DNA of 64,000 nucleotides from Salinibacter sp. 10B (GTDB lineage Bacteria; Bacteroidota; Rhodothermia; Rhodothermales; Salinibacteraceae): the NCBI RefSeq assembly GCF_002954405.1, contig NZ_MQWC01000004.1:3474668-3538667 (forward strand). The letters are read 5' to 3'. Shown here in pieces: positions 9,678 to 18,592 of the stretch (within the stretch, counting starts at the first letter, position 1; the number at the start of each line of letters is the position of its first letter). The notes beneath the pieces were generated by a model. That model made no database searches and was not told the origin of the DNA. It saw nothing but the letters and a program-made list of their open reading frames with translations. Both the position numbers and the translations under genes were made by a program.

Positions 9678-9788
9678 GGTGCAACCTTTTCGCGAACCCC
9701 CCTGTCTGCTACACATGCGTTCGGGCCAATCCCAAGAACGGCTCGACGCTCACGTTCGTGTCCATGAACCCAATCCGCATTAGAAGTT

Positions 9789-9932
9789 ATGACTGACCAC
9801 ACGACCGAGTCCACGTCCTTCCGTCCGTCCTTTGACACCGATCAGCTCCGACCGGCAGTGCTGCTGGCCGGCATTCAGGTGATTGTGGCCCTGCTCTCGG
9901 CCGTTCTGCTCACCAACGGTGTGCTGGCGTAG
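9789..9932 (+). CDS. Putative 47-residue single-helix membrane protein
   Basis: ATG at 9789 opens a 47-codon frame ending with TAG at 9930-9932. The product has a polar N-terminus rich in Thr, Ser and Asp (MTDHTTESTS) and one long hydrophobic segment, AVLLAGIQVIVALLSAVLL, ending close to the C-terminus. Such one-helix proteins are common in bacterial envelopes. The gene precedes the DUF5694 gene by 56 bases on the same strand. Confidence is modest, because support comes only from the hydrophobic pattern and position. Confidence 0.4.
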   Translation: MTDHTTESTSFRPSFDTDQLRPAVLLAGIQVIVALLSAVLLTNGVLA

Positions 9933-9988
9933 GGCCGGCAGCCCGGAGAGGCCTCTTGAGTACTGTTCTCCATTGGGTGTTCGGATCC

Positions 9989-11110
9989 ATGTTCGCACGC
10001 ACGCTGTGGTGCTCACGACTCGTCCTTGCGCTTCTGGTTGCTGCGGTTTCTGTCCCGACCCATGCCCAGCAGCCGGAGCGCGAGGGGAGTCCCATTTCGG
10101 CAACGGTTTCCGATAGCGCAGCCACAAAGGTCTTCGTGCTGGGGACGCCTCACTTGAGTGGGGTTGCCGACCGGTTTGAGCCGTCGATGGTTGATTCTCT
10201 GATGGCGGCGTTGGATGCGTTCGGTCCCGACGCTATTGCTATCGAGAAGATCTCCGGGCGGCAGGCGGCCGCAATGGAGCGGTGGGGCGGCCCCTGGGAC
10301 GACGTCGTCGAGCGATTTGCCGGCACCTTTCTCTATTACGGGCACCGGGTGCAGGAAAAGACCGGCTGGACGTGGAGCGAGGCCCACCAGCGTGCCGACT
10401 CGCTTCTTGTCGTTGCTCGATCCAAGGACAAGCTAGCGTCCCGGACCCGTCTCACACTCATCCAAAGCCTCACGGCAGCCTATCGGCTTCCGAGCGCAGT
10501 GCTCCAGTGGTCCTATCTTGCACCGGACGCCCGAGAAGCATCCACGCCCATTCCCGACACCGTGGTCACGGCCCTCAATAAGCGCCTTGACGCCGCCAAC
10601 GAAGTGTACTCGATTGCCCGGCGGCTAGCGCACGAGCGCGGGCACTCGCGCCTCTATCCCATCGATCATCAGGCGGAGAAAGATCTGGCGATTCCGATCT
10701 TTCGGCCGCTTATGAAAGCCATTGGCGATTCGATGCGGAAGGCGATGAACACCCATCCCGTTCTCCGTCGCGCCGACTCGCTGGAGAAGGCAGGCCTTAA
10801 AACGGGCAACCTTCTTCCGATGTACCGCTACCTGAATCGGGATGAGGTGGGGCGTGCCGATGCGAGCACCCAGTGGGAATCCATGCTAGACGTCGATTTG
10901 CCCAACGCCATGGGGCGAAAGTGGCTGGCATTGTGGGAGACGCGAAATCTCCACATGGTGGGGCACATCCGCCGGGTCACAGTACAGCACCCGGGAGGGC
11001 GTGTTCTTGTGATTGTGGGGAGCTCCCACAAGCCCTTTTTTGATGCCTACCTTCGACAGATGATGGGCGTACGGGTGATCGATGGAGCGGAGGTATTGTC
11101 CGCACGCTGA
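9989..11110 (+). CDS. DUF5694-type secreted protein (TraB/Tiki-like fold suspected)
   Basis: The start at 9989 (MFARTLWCSR) gives a standard signal peptide ending around THAQQ; an upstream frame start at 9956 lacks support. The mature protein has VFVLGTPHLSG at its beginning, an internal IAIEKISG strand, helical middle regions and a C-terminal RVLVIVGSSHKPFFDAYL. This combination (GTPHL near the start, GSSH near the end) matches the DUF5694 family, which is related in pattern to TraB/PrgY/Tiki-type domains. The conserved His residues of both motifs suggest metal or substrate binding, but the biochemical function is unknown. Length about 373 residues. Confidence 0.72.
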   Translation: MFARTLWCSRLVLALLVAAVSVPTHAQQPEREGSPISATVSDSAATKVFVLGTPHLSGVADRFEPSMVDSLMAALDAFGPDAIAIEKISGRQAAAMERWGGPWDDVVERFAGTFLYYGHRVQEKTGWTWSEAHQRADSLLVVARSKDKLASRTRLTLIQSLTAAYRLPSAVLQWSYLAPDAREASTPIPDTVVTALNKRLDAANEVYSIARRLAHERGHSRLYPIDHQAEKDLAIPIFRPLMKAIGDSMRKAMNTHPVLRRADSLEKAGLKTGNLLPMYRYLNRDEVGRADASTQWESMLDVDLPNAMGRKWLALWETRNLHMVGHIRRVTVQHPGGRVLVIVGSSHKPFFDAYLRQMMGVRVIDGAEVLSAR

Positions 11111-11124
11111 ACCCCGGGACAATC

Positions 11125-11823
11125 CTACACATCGCCTTCCTGAGGGCGTAGGATCAACTCCTCCAGCACGGTGCGGTCGGAGAGGTGGTAGGCGTCCACT
11201 ACGGACTGCGCTACGTCTTCGGGGGGCATAAACCGCTCTTTGGGAAGGTCGACTCCGTCCCAGGTAGGGGTGTAGGTCGCGCCCGGAAGTACGGTCGTTA
11301 CGCGCAGCCCCTCGTCCTTCGTTTCTTCGCGAACGACCCGTGCCAGGCCCCGCACGCCGTGCTTCGCGGCGCAGTAGCCGGCATTGCCAGGATAGGCCTG
11401 TACGGAGGCCACCGAGCCCATGTAGAACAGATGCCCCTCGCCACGGGACCGCATATCAGGAAGAAAGGCCTCAGTCACAGCAAATGTGCCTGTCAGGTTG
11501 ACGTCGAGCTGCTCCCGGAAGCCGTCGAGAGTCAACTCGTCGAGTGGGGCGTAGGTGAACAGGCCGGCGTTGTTCATGAGCACGTTCGGCGTCCCCCATT
11601 CGGCCTGCACCATGTCGGCCATTTCAGCAACGGCGTCCTCGTCCGTCACGTCGGTGGGGAGGACCATCGCGTCCCCGCCGTGCGCCCGACAGTTGGTGGC
11701 GACCGCCTCCAGCTTTGATTTCGTTCGGGCTACCAGGGCAACCTTTGCCTCGTCCCGTTTGGCGAACGCTTCGGCAATGGCCTGCCCGATGCCCTGGCTT
11801 GCGCCCGTCACTACGACAACCAT
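11125..11823 (-). CDS. Short-chain dehydrogenase/reductase, candidate sepiapterin-type reductase
   Basis: This classical SDR has a Rossmann fold with the nucleotide motif TGASQGIG (residues 6-13), NNAG (about 84-87), catalytic Ser137, and Tyr150-x3-Lys154 (YCAAK). An Arg after the second strand (ALVARTKSK) suggests NADP(H). I chose MVVVVTGAS as the start because SDRs begin a few residues before the glycine motif; a start 27 bases upstream is possible. It lies 93 bases downstream of GTP cyclohydrolase I and the pyruvoyl-pterin synthase on the same strand, which makes a pterin reductase role plausible. A 3-oxoacyl reductase-like or general carbonyl reductase role cannot be excluded. Confidence 0.88.
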   Translation of the reverse strand: MVVVVTGASQGIGQAIAEAFAKRDEAKVALVARTKSKLEAVATNCRAHGGDAMVLPTDVTDEDAVAEMADMVQAEWGTPNVLMNNAGLFTYAPLDELTLDGFREQLDVNLTGTFAVTEAFLPDMRSRGEGHLFYMGSVASVQAYPGNAGYCAAKHGVRGLARVVREETKDEGLRVTTVLPGATYTPTWDGVDLPKERFMPPEDVAQSVVDAYHLSDRTVLEELILRPQEGDV

Positions 11824-11916
11824 TTTCAGAGTGTGATTTTCGAATGGCACGCGTGTGCTACCGGAGAGAAGGGTAGTACTTTTCAGTCAGCATAACAACT
11901 CGACGCTCGACAGTGT

Positions 11917-12576
11917 CTACTCTGTGGCGTGGATCAACCGCATGAATTCAGCGCGAGTGGCGTGCTCGTCGAATTCGCCGCTTACGGAGCTTGTGGTGGT
12001 CATTGAGTTTTGTTTTTCGGCCCCGCGCATCATCATGCACAGGTGCTTGGCTTCAATCACGACAGCCGTGCCGAGTGGATCGAGGACCTCGTCGATGGCA
12101 TCGCGAATCTGAAGGGTGAGACGCTCCTGGACCTGAAGGCGCCGTGCAAACACGTCCACCGTACGCGGAATCTTGCTGAGCCCCACAATTTTGCCGTCCG
12201 GAATGTAGGCCACATGAGCCTTGCCGAAGAAGGGAAGCATGTGGTGCTCGCAGAGCGAGTACACCTCAATGTCCTTCACCAGGATCATTTCATCGTAGGC
12301 CTCTTCAAAGAGGGCCTGTTGGAGAATCTCCTTGGGGTTCAGGGCATAGCCATGCATCAGAAACTGGTAGGCCCGCGCCACGCGCTCCGGCGTGTCCTTC
12401 AGGCCGTCGCGGGAGGGATCCTCGCCCAAAATGTCGAGCATCGACGAGACGTGATCGGACAAGGCCTCTGTGGTGGCCTCGTCGTAGACGTCCCGCCGCT
12501 CGTAGAGTTTGGGGGGACCGCCTACAGGCGTGCCATTTTCGCGGAGTTCGTCGGAGGCAATTTTCTTCTCGGCCAT
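11917..12576 (-). CDS. folE: GTP cyclohydrolase I
   Basis: The 219-residue enzyme converts GTP to 7,8-dihydroneopterin triphosphate, the first step of tetrahydrofolate, biopterin and 7-deazaguanine synthesis. The zinc ligands Cys109 and His112 in [10 protein letters not shown] and Cys180 in KHLCMMMRG are present, as are the substrate-binding segments VGLSKIPR and QVQERLT. The length fits the type I family. Gene order on the minus strand is pterin synthase, folE, SDR, with only 41 bases between the first two, implying an operon. Confidence 0.96.
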   Translation of the reverse strand: MAEKKIASDELRENGTPVGGPPKLYERRDVYDEATTEALSDHVSSMLDILGEDPSRDGLKDTPERVARAYQFLMHGYALNPKEILQQALFEEAYDEMILVKDIEVYSLCEHHMLPFFGKAHVAYIPDGKIVGLSKIPRTVDVFARRLQVQERLTLQIRDAIDEVLDPLGTAVVIEAKHLCMMMRGAEKQNSMTTTSSVSGEFDEHATRAEFMRLIHATE

Positions 12577-12617
12577 TTGGGGAAGGGGAAGAGTGAAACA
12601 GAGTGAGGGGCAAGCGG

Positions 12618-13031
12618 CTACTCGCCGCGGTATTCAACGAAGTTGCGGGGCGTTTCGTAGAGCCGAATGGCGTGCAGTCGACCCGATGGCAAGGCGTCCT
12701 CCAGCTGGTTCCAGATGGCGATGGCAAAATTTTCGGTTGACGGAATGACACCATCCATGAAGTCAACTTCCAGGTTTAGGTTTTTGTGGTCCACCTTGTC
12801 CACCACGCGCTCGTGCAGGATGTCCTTTAAAGCTCCAAGGTCCACCACGTAGCCGGTCTCCGGATCGGGGGTCCCTGCCACCGTCACTTCGAGCTCGAAG
12901 TTGTGTCCGTGCCAGTTGGGGTTGCTGCACTTGCCAAACGTCTCTTCATTCCATTCGTCGGACTTCTCTGGGTTATGAAGTCGGTGGGCGGCGTTAAAGT
13001 GCACCTTTCGGGTGACGTACACGGTGGACAT
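12618..13031 (-). CDS. 6-pyruvoyl-tetrahydropterin synthase (PTPS-II type)
   Basis: The start at 13031 (MSTVYVTRK) gives 137 residues, the family's usual size; longer frames add unrelated residues. Zinc ligands are His16 (NAAHRL) and His41 and His43 (WHGHNF). The catalytic Cys35 is in [11 protein letters not shown], that is Cys-x5-HGH, the spacing of eukaryotic-type PTPS rather than the Cys-x3-HGH of QueD. Asp81-His82, Glu100 in PSTEN and Glu126 in ETP complete the active-site set. The enzyme should convert dihydroneopterin triphosphate to 6-pyruvoyl-tetrahydropterin. Its folE neighbour supplies the substrate. Confidence 0.92.
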   Translation of the reverse strand: MSTVYVTRKVHFNAAHRLHNPEKSDEWNEETFGKCSNPNWHGHNFELEVTVAGTPDPETGYVVDLGALKDILHERVVDKVDHKNLNLEVDFMDGVIPSTENFAIAIWNQLEDALPSGRLHAIRLYETPRNFVEYRGE

Positions 13032-13256
13032 GGCGGCAGTGCCGTCTGAATGTGTGTTGGGACAGAGATCTTGGTAGACAGTCATTGTACTGACCAAAGG
13101 CGAGGGATGTTGTTCGGTTCACAAACAGATCCGTTACAGCGGTACCGTTACGATGTCGTCTTGTGATTGCGGGCGCCGGACCGATATATTGTGTTTCCGC
13201 TCGGAATGAGGGGGTTCCGGGCTCTCGTACTTCTTTCATGACGGCGGCATCGCGTT

Positions 13257-13601
13257 ATGTCCGAGAAAACGATGTTTCAGAAGATCATCGACCGTGAGGT
13301 GGATGCCGACATCGTCCACGAGGACGACCGGTGCGTGGCGTTTCGAGACATCAATCCGCAGGCGCCTACGCACATTCTCATCGTGCCGCGGAAGCCCATT
13401 CCGTCCCTCGACGACCTAGAACCGGAGGACGAGACGCTCGTCGGGCACCTGTTCGTGGTGGCGCGAGAGATCGCGCAGGAGGAGGGGCTTCGCGACGGCT
13501 ACCGCACGGTGATCAATTGTGGCGACGACGGCGGCCAATCGGTCTATCATCTCCATCTCCACCTCCTCGGGGGACGTCGCCTGGAGTGGCCGCCCGGATG
13601 A
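13257..13601 (+). CDS. HIT-family (HINT-like) nucleotide-binding hydrolase
   Basis: The 114-residue protein matches the HINT branch of the histidine triad superfamily: MFQKIIDREV at the start, DINPQAPTHILIVP in the middle and the catalytic triad motif VYHLHLHLLGG near the C-terminus. HINT proteins hydrolyse purine nucleoside phosphoramidates and acyl-adenylates in the cytoplasm. The gene is divergent from the pterin operon and is followed by coaE on the same strand, with a gap of about 95 bases. Confidence 0.94.
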   Translation: MSEKTMFQKIIDREVDADIVHEDDRCVAFRDINPQAPTHILIVPRKPIPSLDDLEPEDETLVGHLFVVAREIAQEEGLRDGYRTVINCGDDGGQSVYHLHLHLLGGRRLEWPPG

Positions 13602-13667
13602 GCGATGCCCTTCGAGTTGCGAGTGTCGAATGATGAATGTTGGTCGTTGGCACTCACGTCCGCTTAC

Positions 13668-13689
13668 TCGAAATTCGCCATTCGAAATT
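13668..13689 (+). repeat. Short direct repeat before coaE
   Basis: TCGAAATT occurs at 13668-13675 and again at 13682-13689, inside a simple-looking stretch (13605-13690) built of related words such as TCGAAT and ATTCG. It resembles dispersed intergenic repeat material, but no second genomic copy can be checked here. Confidence 0.3.
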
Positions 13690-13696
13690 TACTATC

Positions 13697-14293
13697 GTGA
13701 AGACTTTGGGCGTTACCGGCGGCATCGGCAGCGGGAAAACTACCGTTTGCGGCTTTCTGGAGGAGCAGGGAGCCCGCGTCTTTTATGCCGACATCGAGGC
13801 CAAGCGACTCATGCAGGAGGATGAGGCCGTTCAGTCGGCCATTGTCGACGAGTTCGGGCCCACGACGTACCGGGAAGATGGATCGCTGGATCGGGAGTAC
13901 CTGGCCGAGCGCGTGTTCGGTCACCCCGATCGGTTGGATCGATTGAACGCGATTGTTCATCCGCGCGTTTTTGAGGCGTTTTCGGCGGCCGAGGAGCGGG
14001 CCGCCGATGAGGGGATTGATCTGCTCGTACACGAAGCGGCGCTGCTTTTTGAGGCCGGAGGGGATGCGCATGTGGATGTGACGGCGGCGGTCGTGGCGCC
14101 GGACGCGGATCGGGTTGCCCGGGTGGCTGAGCGCGACGATGTGACGCCCGATCAGGTGCGAGATCGCATGGGCCATCAACTACCGCAGGAAGAGCTTCGC
14201 CGACGGGCCGACCACGTGATCGTGAATGACGGCTCACTCAATGAGCTTCGGCAGAAGAGCGTAGACCTGTACTGGACTGTGTTGGATGCGTAG
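13697..14293 (+). CDS. coaE: Dephospho-CoA kinase
   Basis: The enzyme phosphorylates the 3-prime hydroxyl of dephospho-CoA, the last step of coenzyme A synthesis. A GTG start at 13697 places the P-loop GGIGSGKT at residues 7-14, as in other CoaE proteins; the ATG 20 codons upstream would run through the repeat. Family features follow: DADIEAKRLM-like segment (YADIEAKRLMQ), the lid region IVHPRVFEAF, and the LVHEAALLFEAG motif. With about 198 residues it has normal length. Confidence 0.93.
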   Translation: MKTLGVTGGIGSGKTTVCGFLEEQGARVFYADIEAKRLMQEDEAVQSAIVDEFGPTTYREDGSLDREYLAERVFGHPDRLDRLNAIVHPRVFEAFSAAEERAADEGIDLLVHEAALLFEAGGDAHVDVTAAVVAPDADRVARVAERDDVTPDQVRDRMGHQLPQEELRRRADHVIVNDGSLNELRQKSVDLYWTVLDA

Positions 14294-14642
14294 ACGCATG
14301 CTGGGACGCCTGATCTCTCAGGACATCCTGTGTTGTCGGACAGGGTCTCTGCGCCTCGAAAATCTACTGAGAGGATGACGGCGAGGGGCATCCCCCGGCA
14401 TCTACGAAGTGGGAGTGGCGATCGTCGGGGAGATGGGTGCTGTATCCACGCCTTGCTTTGCGAACGGGGGATTGACCGGCCTCGACAACAAAAAAAGCCC
14501 TCGCCGTTGGAGGCGAGGGCCTAGAGCCCATCAGAAAGAAGCGACGCCCGGCGAATGGGCCGTCAGGGGCCAAATGAGAACCGTTGATCAGAATATCGTT
14601 GTCGATCAACACTCCATTCGACATGGGGGTATGGAGGATCCC
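14294..14642. other. Intergenic region between convergent coaE and metK
   Basis: No gene is seen in these 349 bases. The region holds the minus-strand terminator at 14490-14520. A weaker inverted pair (TTGATC and GATCAA) lies around 14582-14609. Confidence 0.6.
14490..14520 (-). terminator. Rho-independent terminator of metK
   Basis: GCCCTCGCC (14497-14505) and GGCGAGGGC (14512-14520) form a perfect nine-base-pair stem with a six-base loop. On the minus strand the stem is followed directly by seven T (14490-14496 read as A on the plus strand). It sits about 120 bases after the metK stop and points the right way. Confidence 0.85.
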
Positions 14643-15800
14643 CTAGGCCGTCTCCGAGGCGGCGCGCTTGAGCGTGTCGACGTGGGTCAGTTCCTCCCAG
14701 GGAAAGTCTGAGCGTCCGAAGTGCCCGTAGGCCGCCGTTTTCTGGTATCGGGGTTTCAGAAGGTCGAGGCGATCGATGATCGCTGCGGGCGAGAGGTCGA
14801 AGTGCTCTCGTACGAGATCGACGAGGGCCGAGTCGTGTAGCTTTCCGGTGCCGTTGGTGTTGACGTCGATCGAGACCGGCTCCGCAATCCCAATAGCGTA
14901 GGAAAGCTGTACGATGGCTTCGTCGCAGAGGTCAGCAGCCACGAGGTTCTTGGCCACATGTCGGGCCGCGTAGGTGGCACTGCGGTCTACCTTCGAGGGA
15001 TCCTTCCCGCTGAAGGCTCCCCCCCCGTGTGCGCCCTTTCCGCCGTAGGTATCCACGATGATTTTGCGGCCAGTGAGACCGGTGTCGCCGTGCGGCCCTC
15101 CGATGACGAAGCGACCTGTCGGGTTGACGTGAAGGATAAGATCGTCGTCGAGCAGGTCCTGCGGAAGAGCCTGCGGCAGGAGAATATTGCGCACATCCTC
15201 CCGAATCTGCTTCTGGGAAACGCCGTCGTCGTGCTGCGTGGAGAGGACCACCGTGTGGATGCGCTTCGGCGTTACACGATCATCTTCGTACTCAATCGTG
15301 ACCTGGCTTTTCGAGTCGGGCCGGAGGTAGGGCATCTTGTCCGTCTCCTTCCGGATGTGGGCCAGCTCCTGCACGAGCCGATGAGAGAAGGTAATGGCCA
15401 TCGGCATCAGCTCCGAGGTTTCGCGGCAGGCATAACCGAACATGAGGCCCTGATCGCCTGCGCCCTGCTCGTCCTGGCCGTCCACGCCCTGATTGATGTC
15501 GCCGCTTTGCTCGTCGAGACTGCTGATAACGCCGCAGGAGTCGGCATCGAAACGGAGGCGAGGATCCGTATACCCAATGTCCCGAATAACGTCCCGAGCA
15601 ATCTCACGAGGCTCAACGTCGGCATCCGACGTCACTTCGCCGCTGAGGACGACGAGCCCCGAGGTGACGAGTGTCTCGACGGCAACCCGACTCTGCGGGT
15701 CCTGGGCAAGATGGGCGTCCAGGATGGCATCCGAAATCTGGTCGGCAATCTTGTCGGGGTGGCCTTCAGAGACCGATTCGGAAGTGAAAAGGTAAGCCAT
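14643..15800 (-). CDS. metK: S-adenosylmethionine synthetase
   Basis: The enzyme makes S-adenosylmethionine from methionine and ATP. The start at 15800 gives [20 protein letters not shown], the canonical N-terminus with the ATP-binding His; a 42-codon upstream extension is unlikely. The family signatures [12 protein letters not shown] and [16 protein letters not shown] are both present. At 385 residues the length is standard. The gene is transcribed away from acpP, and a strong terminator follows it. Confidence 0.97.
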   Translation of the reverse strand: MAYLFTSESVSEGHPDKIADQISDAILDAHLAQDPQSRVAVETLVTSGLVVLSGEVTSDADVEPREIARDVIRDIGYTDPRLRFDADSCGVISSLDEQSGDINQGVDGQDEQGAGDQGLMFGYACRETSELMPMAITFSHRLVQELAHIRKETDKMPYLRPDSKSQVTIEYEDDRVTPKRIHTVVLSTQHDDGVSQKQIREDVRNILLPQALPQDLLDDDLILHVNPTGRFVIGGPHGDTGLTGRKIIVDTYGGKGAHGGGAFSGKDPSKVDRSATYAARHVAKNLVAADLCDEAIVQLSYAIGIAEPVSIDVNTNGTGKLHDSALVDLVREHFDLSPAAIIDRLDLLKPRYQKTAAYGHFGRSDFPWEELTHVDTLKRAASETA

Positions 15801-16122
15801 GAACGAAAACCGATCCGGTGAAAAGGACAGTGGAGTCCCAAAGAAAATTCCAGTGATGAACGCACCACGCGAGTGGACGTTCATCTTGAGGAGCGATAAC
15901 GTAAAGGGGATGATCTTGATTCCCAACGCACACTATGTAAAGAACGGAGGGATGTTTAAGGTGAGAAAGGAAGAATGTGGGAGAGACGTGCGAAGCTTGC
16001 ATCAAACGAGGGGGGCGCGTTGCTTCTCCGGAGGTCCGGTTGTAGTTTTTGGCGGTTGAAACGGAGGTCCGCAGTGGGCCTTTTCTTTTGCGTGTGATTC
16101 TTCATCAACGAGAGTATAGACC
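15801..16122. other. Divergent promoter region between metK and acpP
   Basis: These 322 bases separate two oppositely transcribed housekeeping genes and should contain both promoters. No gene is seen. A well-formed hairpin lies at 15855-15885 on the metK side. The conserved core of SAM-I, SAM-II or SAM/SAH riboswitches was not recognised. Confidence 0.6.
15855..15885 (-). promoter_or_regulatory. Structured hairpin in the putative metK leader
   Basis: GATGAACG (15855-15862) pairs perfectly with CGTTCATC (15878-15885). Inside are a small internal loop and a second stem, CCAC with GTGG, closed by a four-base loop. On the metK transcript it would lie 55-85 bases before the start codon. It may be a regulatory leader element or part of an operator, since it is palindromic in DNA too. 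Function is inferred only from position and symmetry. Confidence 0.4.
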
Positions 16123-16359
16123 ATGGCCAACGACATCGAAGAAAGTGTAAAGTCGATTATTGTTGAAAAGTTGGGCGTCGACGAGTCGGACGTGACGCCG
16201 GACGCCTCCATTACCAATGATCTGGGGGCCGACTCGCTCGACACCGTCGAGCTTATCATGGAGTTCGAGAAGGAGTTTGACCTGACCATCCCGGACGAGG
16301 AAGCAGAGGAGATTGCGACGGTTGGGGACGCGATTGACTACCTTGAGGAAAAGGTGTAG
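16123..16359 (+). CDS. acpP: Acyl carrier protein
   Basis: The 78-residue acidic protein carries the phosphopantetheine attachment motif [12 protein letters not shown] (Ser in DSL) and the usual four-helix ACP pattern, ending [10 protein letters not shown]. It holds growing acyl chains during fatty-acid synthesis. fabF lies downstream on the same strand, as in many genomes, though with an unusually long 360-base gap. Confidence 0.97.
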   Translation: MANDIEESVKSIIVEKLGVDESDVTPDASITNDLGADSLDTVELIMEFEKEFDLTIPDEEAEEIATVGDAIDYLEEKV

Positions 16360-16719
16360 CGAGAGACCTGCGAGACGTGATCCCGGCGAGTAAGGGGCGC
16401 TTGGCGCCGTGGCTCGTCGGGGTTTATCGTCCGTCTTTTCTGGGAGTGGCTGTAGAAGCGTGGGGAAGGTATACCGTCACGCGAGCGATCGAACTACAGC
16501 TACGTTGGAGATTGTTTATTGCAGGAACGGGGCATGCAGCGGCAGAATCCCTTTTCCGGGCATGTCTCGTAGCGGCATCCGCTCTCGTCGGATTCCGCTC
16601 GAAAGGCGAATATCCGATCTGGGAAGACGTCAAGAGTCGCTTCTGCCTGCGAGGAGCACGGTCCTTCGTTCTCCCTGGAAGCATGTCCAAATCCTTTTGC
16701 ACGGACCGGTATCATTTTT
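16360..16719. other. Intergenic region between acpP and fabF
   Basis: The 360 bases hold open frames on both strands (the longest 16377-16727), but their translations are rich in Arg and Ser, have no family pattern and run into fabF. I see no gene, hairpin with T-run, or repeat here. The spacing suggests that fabF may have its own promoter. Confidence 0.5.
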
Positions 16720-17979
16720 ATGTCTGATTCATCGCGTCGCGTCGTCGTCACCGGGATGGGGGCGCTCACGCCCCTGGGCCTCACGGTTGAAGACTACTGG
16801 GAGGGGCTCGTAGAGGGACGCAGCGGCGCTGCGACCATCGAGTCCTTCGATCCGGAAGGGCTCCGCACGACGTTTGCCTGTGAACTCGACGGCTTTGAGG
16901 CGGAAGACCACCTCGACGCCAAGCAGGCCCGTCGTATGGACCCGTTCTGTCAGTATGCCCTGGTGTCTGCCGACCAGGCGGTGCACGATGCTGGACTTGA
17001 TCCTGAGTCGATGCCGCAGGAGGAAAAGGACCGCACCGGCGTTATTTTCGGCACGGGCATCGGCGGGATGCAGGTGTTTCGAGACCAGACGGAATACTTT
17101 CTGGACAACGACGAGTCCCGCACGTCGCCGTTCTTTATCCCGATGCTCATTCCCGACATTGCCGCCGGGCAGATCGCGATGCAGCACGGCTTTCGAGGGC
17201 CGAACCACGCCATGATTTCGGCGTGCGCCACCGGCAATCACAACATCGGCGACGCCTACCGCCTCATCCGGGAGGGCGACATGGATGCGGCCCTCTGCGG
17301 AGGGACGGACGCCTGCGTGACCCGTCTCGGCATTGCTGGGTTTGCCAGTATGCGCGCCCTGTCGACCCGAAACGATGATCCGGCTCACGCCTCCCGGCCC
17401 TTTGATGCGAACCGGGACGGATTCGTGATGGGCGAGGGCGCAGGCGCACTCTTTATCGAGTCGCTGGAGCGGGCGAAGGAGCGCGGGGCCCCCATCTATG
17501 CGGAGGTCGAGGGCATTGGCATGTCGGCCGATGCGCACCATCTTACGGCCCCCGATCCGGAGGGCGGCGGCGTCTGTCTGGCCCTCAACCGGGTGCTCGA
17601 AAACGCGGAGATTTCTCCGGAGGACATCGATTACGTCAATGCCCACGGCACGTCCACTCCGCTCGGGGACGAGGCAGAGACGAAAGCACTGAAGAAGGTC
17701 TTCGGCGACCACGCGTACGAGCTCAACGTATCGTCCACCAAGAGCATGACGGGGCACCTGCTCGGGGCGGCGGGGGCCATTGAGGCCATTGCGAGCATCC
17801 AGGCGCTCCGCCACGACGTGGTGCCGCCCACGATCAACTTTGAGGAGCGGGATCCGGACTGCGACCTCAACTACACCTTCAACGAAGCGGAGGAGCGGCC
17901 GGTTAATCTCGCCATTTCCAATGCCTTCGGGTTCGGCGGGCACAACACGTCGGTCGCGTTTAGTAAATTCGAAGGCTGA
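16720..17979 (+). CDS. fabF: Beta-ketoacyl-ACP synthase II
   Basis: The 419-residue condensing enzyme elongates acyl-ACP with malonyl-ACP. The thiolase-fold catalytic triad is visible: Cys169 in ISACATGNHN, His309 in NAHGTSTPLGD and His346 in KSMTGHLLGAAG. The N-terminus RRVVVTGMGALTPLG and C-terminus NAFGFGGHNTSVAF are typical of FabF. It partners with acpP immediately upstream. The following gene is convergent. Confidence 0.97.
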   Translation: MSDSSRRVVVTGMGALTPLGLTVEDYWEGLVEGRSGAATIESFDPEGLRTTFACELDGFEAEDHLDAKQARRMDPFCQYALVSADQAVHDAGLDPESMPQEEKDRTGVIFGTGIGGMQVFRDQTEYFLDNDESRTSPFFIPMLIPDIAAGQIAMQHGFRGPNHAMISACATGNHNIGDAYRLIREGDMDAALCGGTDACVTRLGIAGFASMRALSTRNDDPAHASRPFDANRDGFVMGEGAGALFIESLERAKERGAPIYAEVEGIGMSADAHHLTAPDPEGGGVCLALNRVLENAEISPEDIDYVNAHGTSTPLGDEAETKALKKVFGDHAYELNVSSTKSMTGHLLGAAGAIEAIASIQALRHDVVPPTINFEERDPDCDLNYTFNEAEERPVNLAISNAFGFGGHNTSVAFSKFEG

Positions 17980-18128
17980 GTTTGGCGTCTTGCAGACGGC
18001 GGACGGCTGCCTGAGGGGGGCTAATTCTGAGGTGAAGAAGTGGAGTTTGCTGTCGGGGAGGCATCCGCGTAGGTCAGGGGCGCATCTCTTACGTTCACAC
18101 CTCCACGCGCCCGGTCTTCCAGACCGAG

Positions 18129-18422
18129 TTAGCGGAAAACGATTTCGTCGACGGGATCGGTGTCAAGCGCGCCGTTGAGCCGCTGGCGCCACTGGCGGCG
18201 GTTCATGTGCAGCTCTTGTCGCCATGCCGCCGACGTAATTTTGACGTAGAGCGTCGATCCCTTCATCCACACCGACTCGGTGACGCCGTTGATGTCTTTG
18301 CCGGCGATGGTGGCCCACGTCTCCACGACGCGGGCTTCATCGATCTTTTCCTGAAGGCCGAGCTGATCGATCACTTCTTTCAATACGTCGCCGAGGGGTT
18401 GAGGGCTGTCTTGAGCGGCCAT
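18129..18422 (-). CDS. DUF721 (DciA-like) protein
   Basis: With the start at 18422 (MAAQDSPQPLG) the product has about 97 residues. It shows the DUF721 pattern: LGDVLKEVIDQLGL, then VVETWATIAGKDI, then LYVKITSAAWRQELHMNR. DUF721 includes DciA, the helicase operator that helps load DnaB in bacteria lacking DnaC; compact versions like this one are common in Bacteroidota. The 15 extra residues of the longer frame are not conserved-looking. It lies between convergent fabF and the divergent TolC-like gene. Confidence 0.85.
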   Translation of the reverse strand: MAAQDSPQPLGDVLKEVIDQLGLQEKIDEARVVETWATIAGKDINGVTESVWMKGSTLYVKITSAAWRQELHMNRRQWRQRLNGALDTDPVDEIVFR

Positions 18423-18592
18423 GGCGAGACCTAAAGCTGTGAGCATGCCGTGTAGACAAATCTTCATACGTCGTCGGGCGTAGATGTGTCCTTGCGTTAC
18501 CTTCTTCCGGAGCAGGGCGGCGTGTTCGAACGGAAATGGGGAGGTCCTGCTAGGGGGAATCAGTTTGTTTTGGATAGAGCACAGTCAACCGA

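Noticed and set aside
12618-13031. QueD (6-carboxy-tetrahydropterin synthase) of queuosine synthesis
   Set aside because: The spacing is Cys-x5-HGH, not Cys-x3-HGH, and no queC or queE is adjacent.
15801-16122. SAM riboswitch upstream of metK
   Set aside because: None of the conserved cores of SAM-I, SAM-II or SAM/SAH classes could be found; only a plain hairpin is present.
16377-16727. 116-codon frame between acpP and fabF
   Set aside because: It has no family pattern, an atypical composition and overlaps the fabF start; treated as chance opening in GC-rich DNA.
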